The position numbers and the translations under genes are program-made. Shown here in pieces: positions 63,401 to 64,000 of a DNA stretch of 64,000 bases. The stretch comes from Dipetalonema caudispina (lineage: Eukaryota; Nematoda; Chromadorea; Rhabditida; Onchocercidae), in contig JABVXV010000045.1 of NCBI GenBank assembly GCA_013365325.1, forward strand, positions 186,001-250,000. Reading direction: 5' to 3'. Position 1 is the first letter of the stretch. Every line of letters starts with the position of its first letter. The notes under the pieces are model-generated. The model saw only the letters and a list, made by a program, of their open reading frames with translations, did not search any database and was not told where the DNA came from.

Positions 63401-63934
63401 GATTGGGAAATGAATTTCATTTTGATAGGAACAATACGGTATATTCAGTTCGCTTTAATTAGCTAGACGATAGATGACATAATGTATACTTATCTAATCA
63501 TTCTGTTGCTGTACTGTATAGGGGACGAAATAGCAGAGAGATTGTAAAGAGGACAGATCTGATGCACTTTCGCTTTGATTTGGTTTCATCTTTTCACTTT
63601 TTCATAAAAACATTTAAAAAGGTTTTTGCAAAACGTCCGCTTTGATTTCGTAACATTTGCCAGAGTGGTTGCCATAGGAGTGGATGTACATGTGAGCGTA
63701 CATTTGTTGTACCCGTTTATTGGCTTCCATCTTTTGATGGCAGTTCTCTTTTGTCGCTATGTATTAAGGATTCTTCGAAAGGCATTTTTCTGGGGAATTT
63801 CTCGGCTAATTGCTCTCAATTTCGTGTTTCACATTTTCTCATTTGTTGTAGAAAATGTAAAGTTTACTCATTTATTTCAGAATCCGCAGCAGGCAAATTT
63901 GGATAACGAAATGGCCAATCTGAAGAATCAGCCA
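42039..63934 (+). CDS. Large-intron gene for an unrecognised disordered protein (3' partial)
   Basis: Eleven exons agree in phase: 42039-42170, 42819-42957, 51229-51323, 52778-53034, 53131-53226, 53376-53469, 55296-55466, 55880-55994, 58315-58436 and 63881-63934, with the gene continuing beyond the window; the first begins with ATG directly at a TTTCAG acceptor, which suits a trans-spliced start. (Ten are listed here; any eleventh lies outside.) Visible stretches are DDDDFRNLLNTAAKPQYG, an Arg/Glu-rich helix with LLAQFRREAELNQRNADI, QRTVTAFINEAAATSRARGF, YDIKDFLRIDLTLDEP, ALNDSDDDEVLVNIMSKV, NPFTYSAGQLRLHGNRVG and ARDLIPAHFDGRETYAKGLL. The composition is polar and Ser/Asn/Asp-rich with short possible helices. 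There is no signal peptide, membrane segment or catalytic motif, so an intracellular scaffold or cytoskeletal protein is a guess. Introns reach 8.3 kb (42958-51228) and 5.4 kb (58437-63880), far longer than elsewhere in the window. Confidence 0.7.
42376..42405. repeat. TA microsatellite
   Basis: About 15 TA units lie in the intron between exons 42039-42170 and 42819-42957. Shorter AT runs occur near 28197-28211 and 40289-40309. Confidence 0.85.
42536..42603. repeat. Tandem duplication of about 38 bases in an intron
   Basis: The segment ACCACTGYTATTTTAATCTA followed by TCTCTGTTT occurs twice, at about 42537-42564 and 42575-42602, with one difference. Confidence 0.75.
44892..46222 (-). CDS. 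Secreted Ly6/uPAR-like protein nested in an intron
   Basis: Three exons read in phase: 46114-46222, 45329-45451 and 44892-44987. The first begins MVCLLLFVCDSSQIYFSLPF, a likely signal peptide. The second gives ECLKCYSCDDPEDC, then CPRNNECFTVAQDY. The third gives RKGCSPTCDRVNIEGKLC, then CKFELCNG. The LxCYxC start, the Cys spacing and the CC/LCN-type ending are those of the three-finger Ly6/uPAR fold. Nematode relatives include the ODR-2/HOT group. Such proteins are secreted or GPI-anchored and modulate receptors. I could not settle the last exon, so an anchor signal is neither shown nor excluded. The first junction (46114 to 45451) is phase-consistent but uses a weaker donor. The gene lies inside the 8.3-kb intron of the + strand gene. 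Confidence 0.65.
45826..46000. repeat. Degenerate tandem repeat of AAGTTA...TTAA units
   Basis: Six or so units of roughly 15-30 bases resemble AAGTTAtcaATTAAgc: AAGTTATCATTTAA, AAGTTATCAATTAAGC, AAGTTAAGC...TTATTAA, AAGTTACGCTTAA and AAGTTACTGATTAA. It lies in the first intron of the nested Ly6-like gene, and looks like an ageing minisatellite. Confidence 0.55.
46223..51228. other. Intron sequence without a supported gene
   Basis: This is the remainder of the 8.3-kb intron. It is AT-rich, with a TATG/TGTG microsatellite near 49285-49345. The 132-codon minus-strand frame at 47309-47707 is hydrophobic and Asn/His/Ser-rich without splice support. A short coding-like segment at 47839-47955 is described under findings. 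Confidence 0.45.
55995..63880. other. Two large introns separated by one exon
   Basis: Apart from the exon at 58315-58436 I see no gene in this stretch. It holds T runs (about 56096-56108 and 61750-61769) and low-complexity AT-rich DNA. The hydrophobic frame running from 63626 into the exon at 63881 lacks a start context and is probably chance. Confidence 0.45.
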
Positions 63935-64000
63935 GTTGGTTTACATTTATCAAATTTGTCCTTTCCTCCTCTCTTACTCTTATTCCCTCTCCTCTAGTTC

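Noticed and set aside
63626..63880. Hydrophobic frame continuous with the exon at 63881
   Set aside because: It begins at a non-ATG codon and lacks an acceptor; the exon at 63881 has its own TTTCAG acceptor in the right phase.
1..64000. tRNA, rRNA and CRISPR-like arrays
   Set aside because: I looked for T-arm-like GGTTCRANYCC boxes and evenly spaced direct repeats and found no convincing case; a covariance-model scan would be decisive for tRNAs.

Overview
The window looks like nuclear DNA of a nematode, most likely a filarial (Onchocercidae) species. It is AT-rich. Its genes are cut into many short exons by introns that nearly all run GT...TTTCAG, and several first exons begin just after a TTTNCAG acceptor, as expected for spliced-leader trans-splicing. 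A bacterial-type biotin-carboxylase fragment resembling a Wolbachia gene sits between two worm genes. The species is inferred from gene content and style; no sequence search was run.

Layout. (1) 932-6037, +: a protein with two extended Tudor domains, with a coding-like tail to 6660 beyond two in-frame stops. (2) 6821-6997, -: the bacterial-type fragment. (3) 8060-8926, +: two-exon mitochondrial inner membrane protease subunit 1 (immp-1). (4) 10193-10286, +: one isolated exon-like segment. (5) 10745-25089, +: the complete gene for the Arf guanine-nucleotide exchange factor GBF1. Forty-one exons assemble with consistent phases into about 2,035 residues, including DCB, HUS, Sec7 and HDS regions. 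(6) 26148 to about 27660, -: an unrecognised multi-exon gene. (7) About 28490-32978, +: a BPI/LBP/CETP-family lipid-binding protein whose C-terminal half is clear and which carries a one-base frameshift. (8) 33327-38977, -: a 728-residue protein tyrosine phosphatase-like protein that has lost its catalytic residues. It converges on the BPI gene. (9) 39497-40625, +: a weak three-exon chain. (10) 42039 to past the window end, +: one gene with small exons and very large introns, encoding a disordered protein I do not recognise. A Ly6/uPAR-like gene is nested on the minus strand in its first large intron (44892-46222).

The recognised genes serve small-RNA or germ-granule scaffolding (Tudor), mitochondrial protein maturation (IMMP1), Golgi Arf activation (GBF1), lipid binding or innate-type interaction (BPI/LBP), phosphotyrosine-linked scaffolding (pseudophosphatase) and secreted or surface function (Ly6). 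They are ordinary eukaryotic neighbours, not an operon or a pathway. Most of 46.2-64 kb is intron sequence with microsatellites and little else that I can support.
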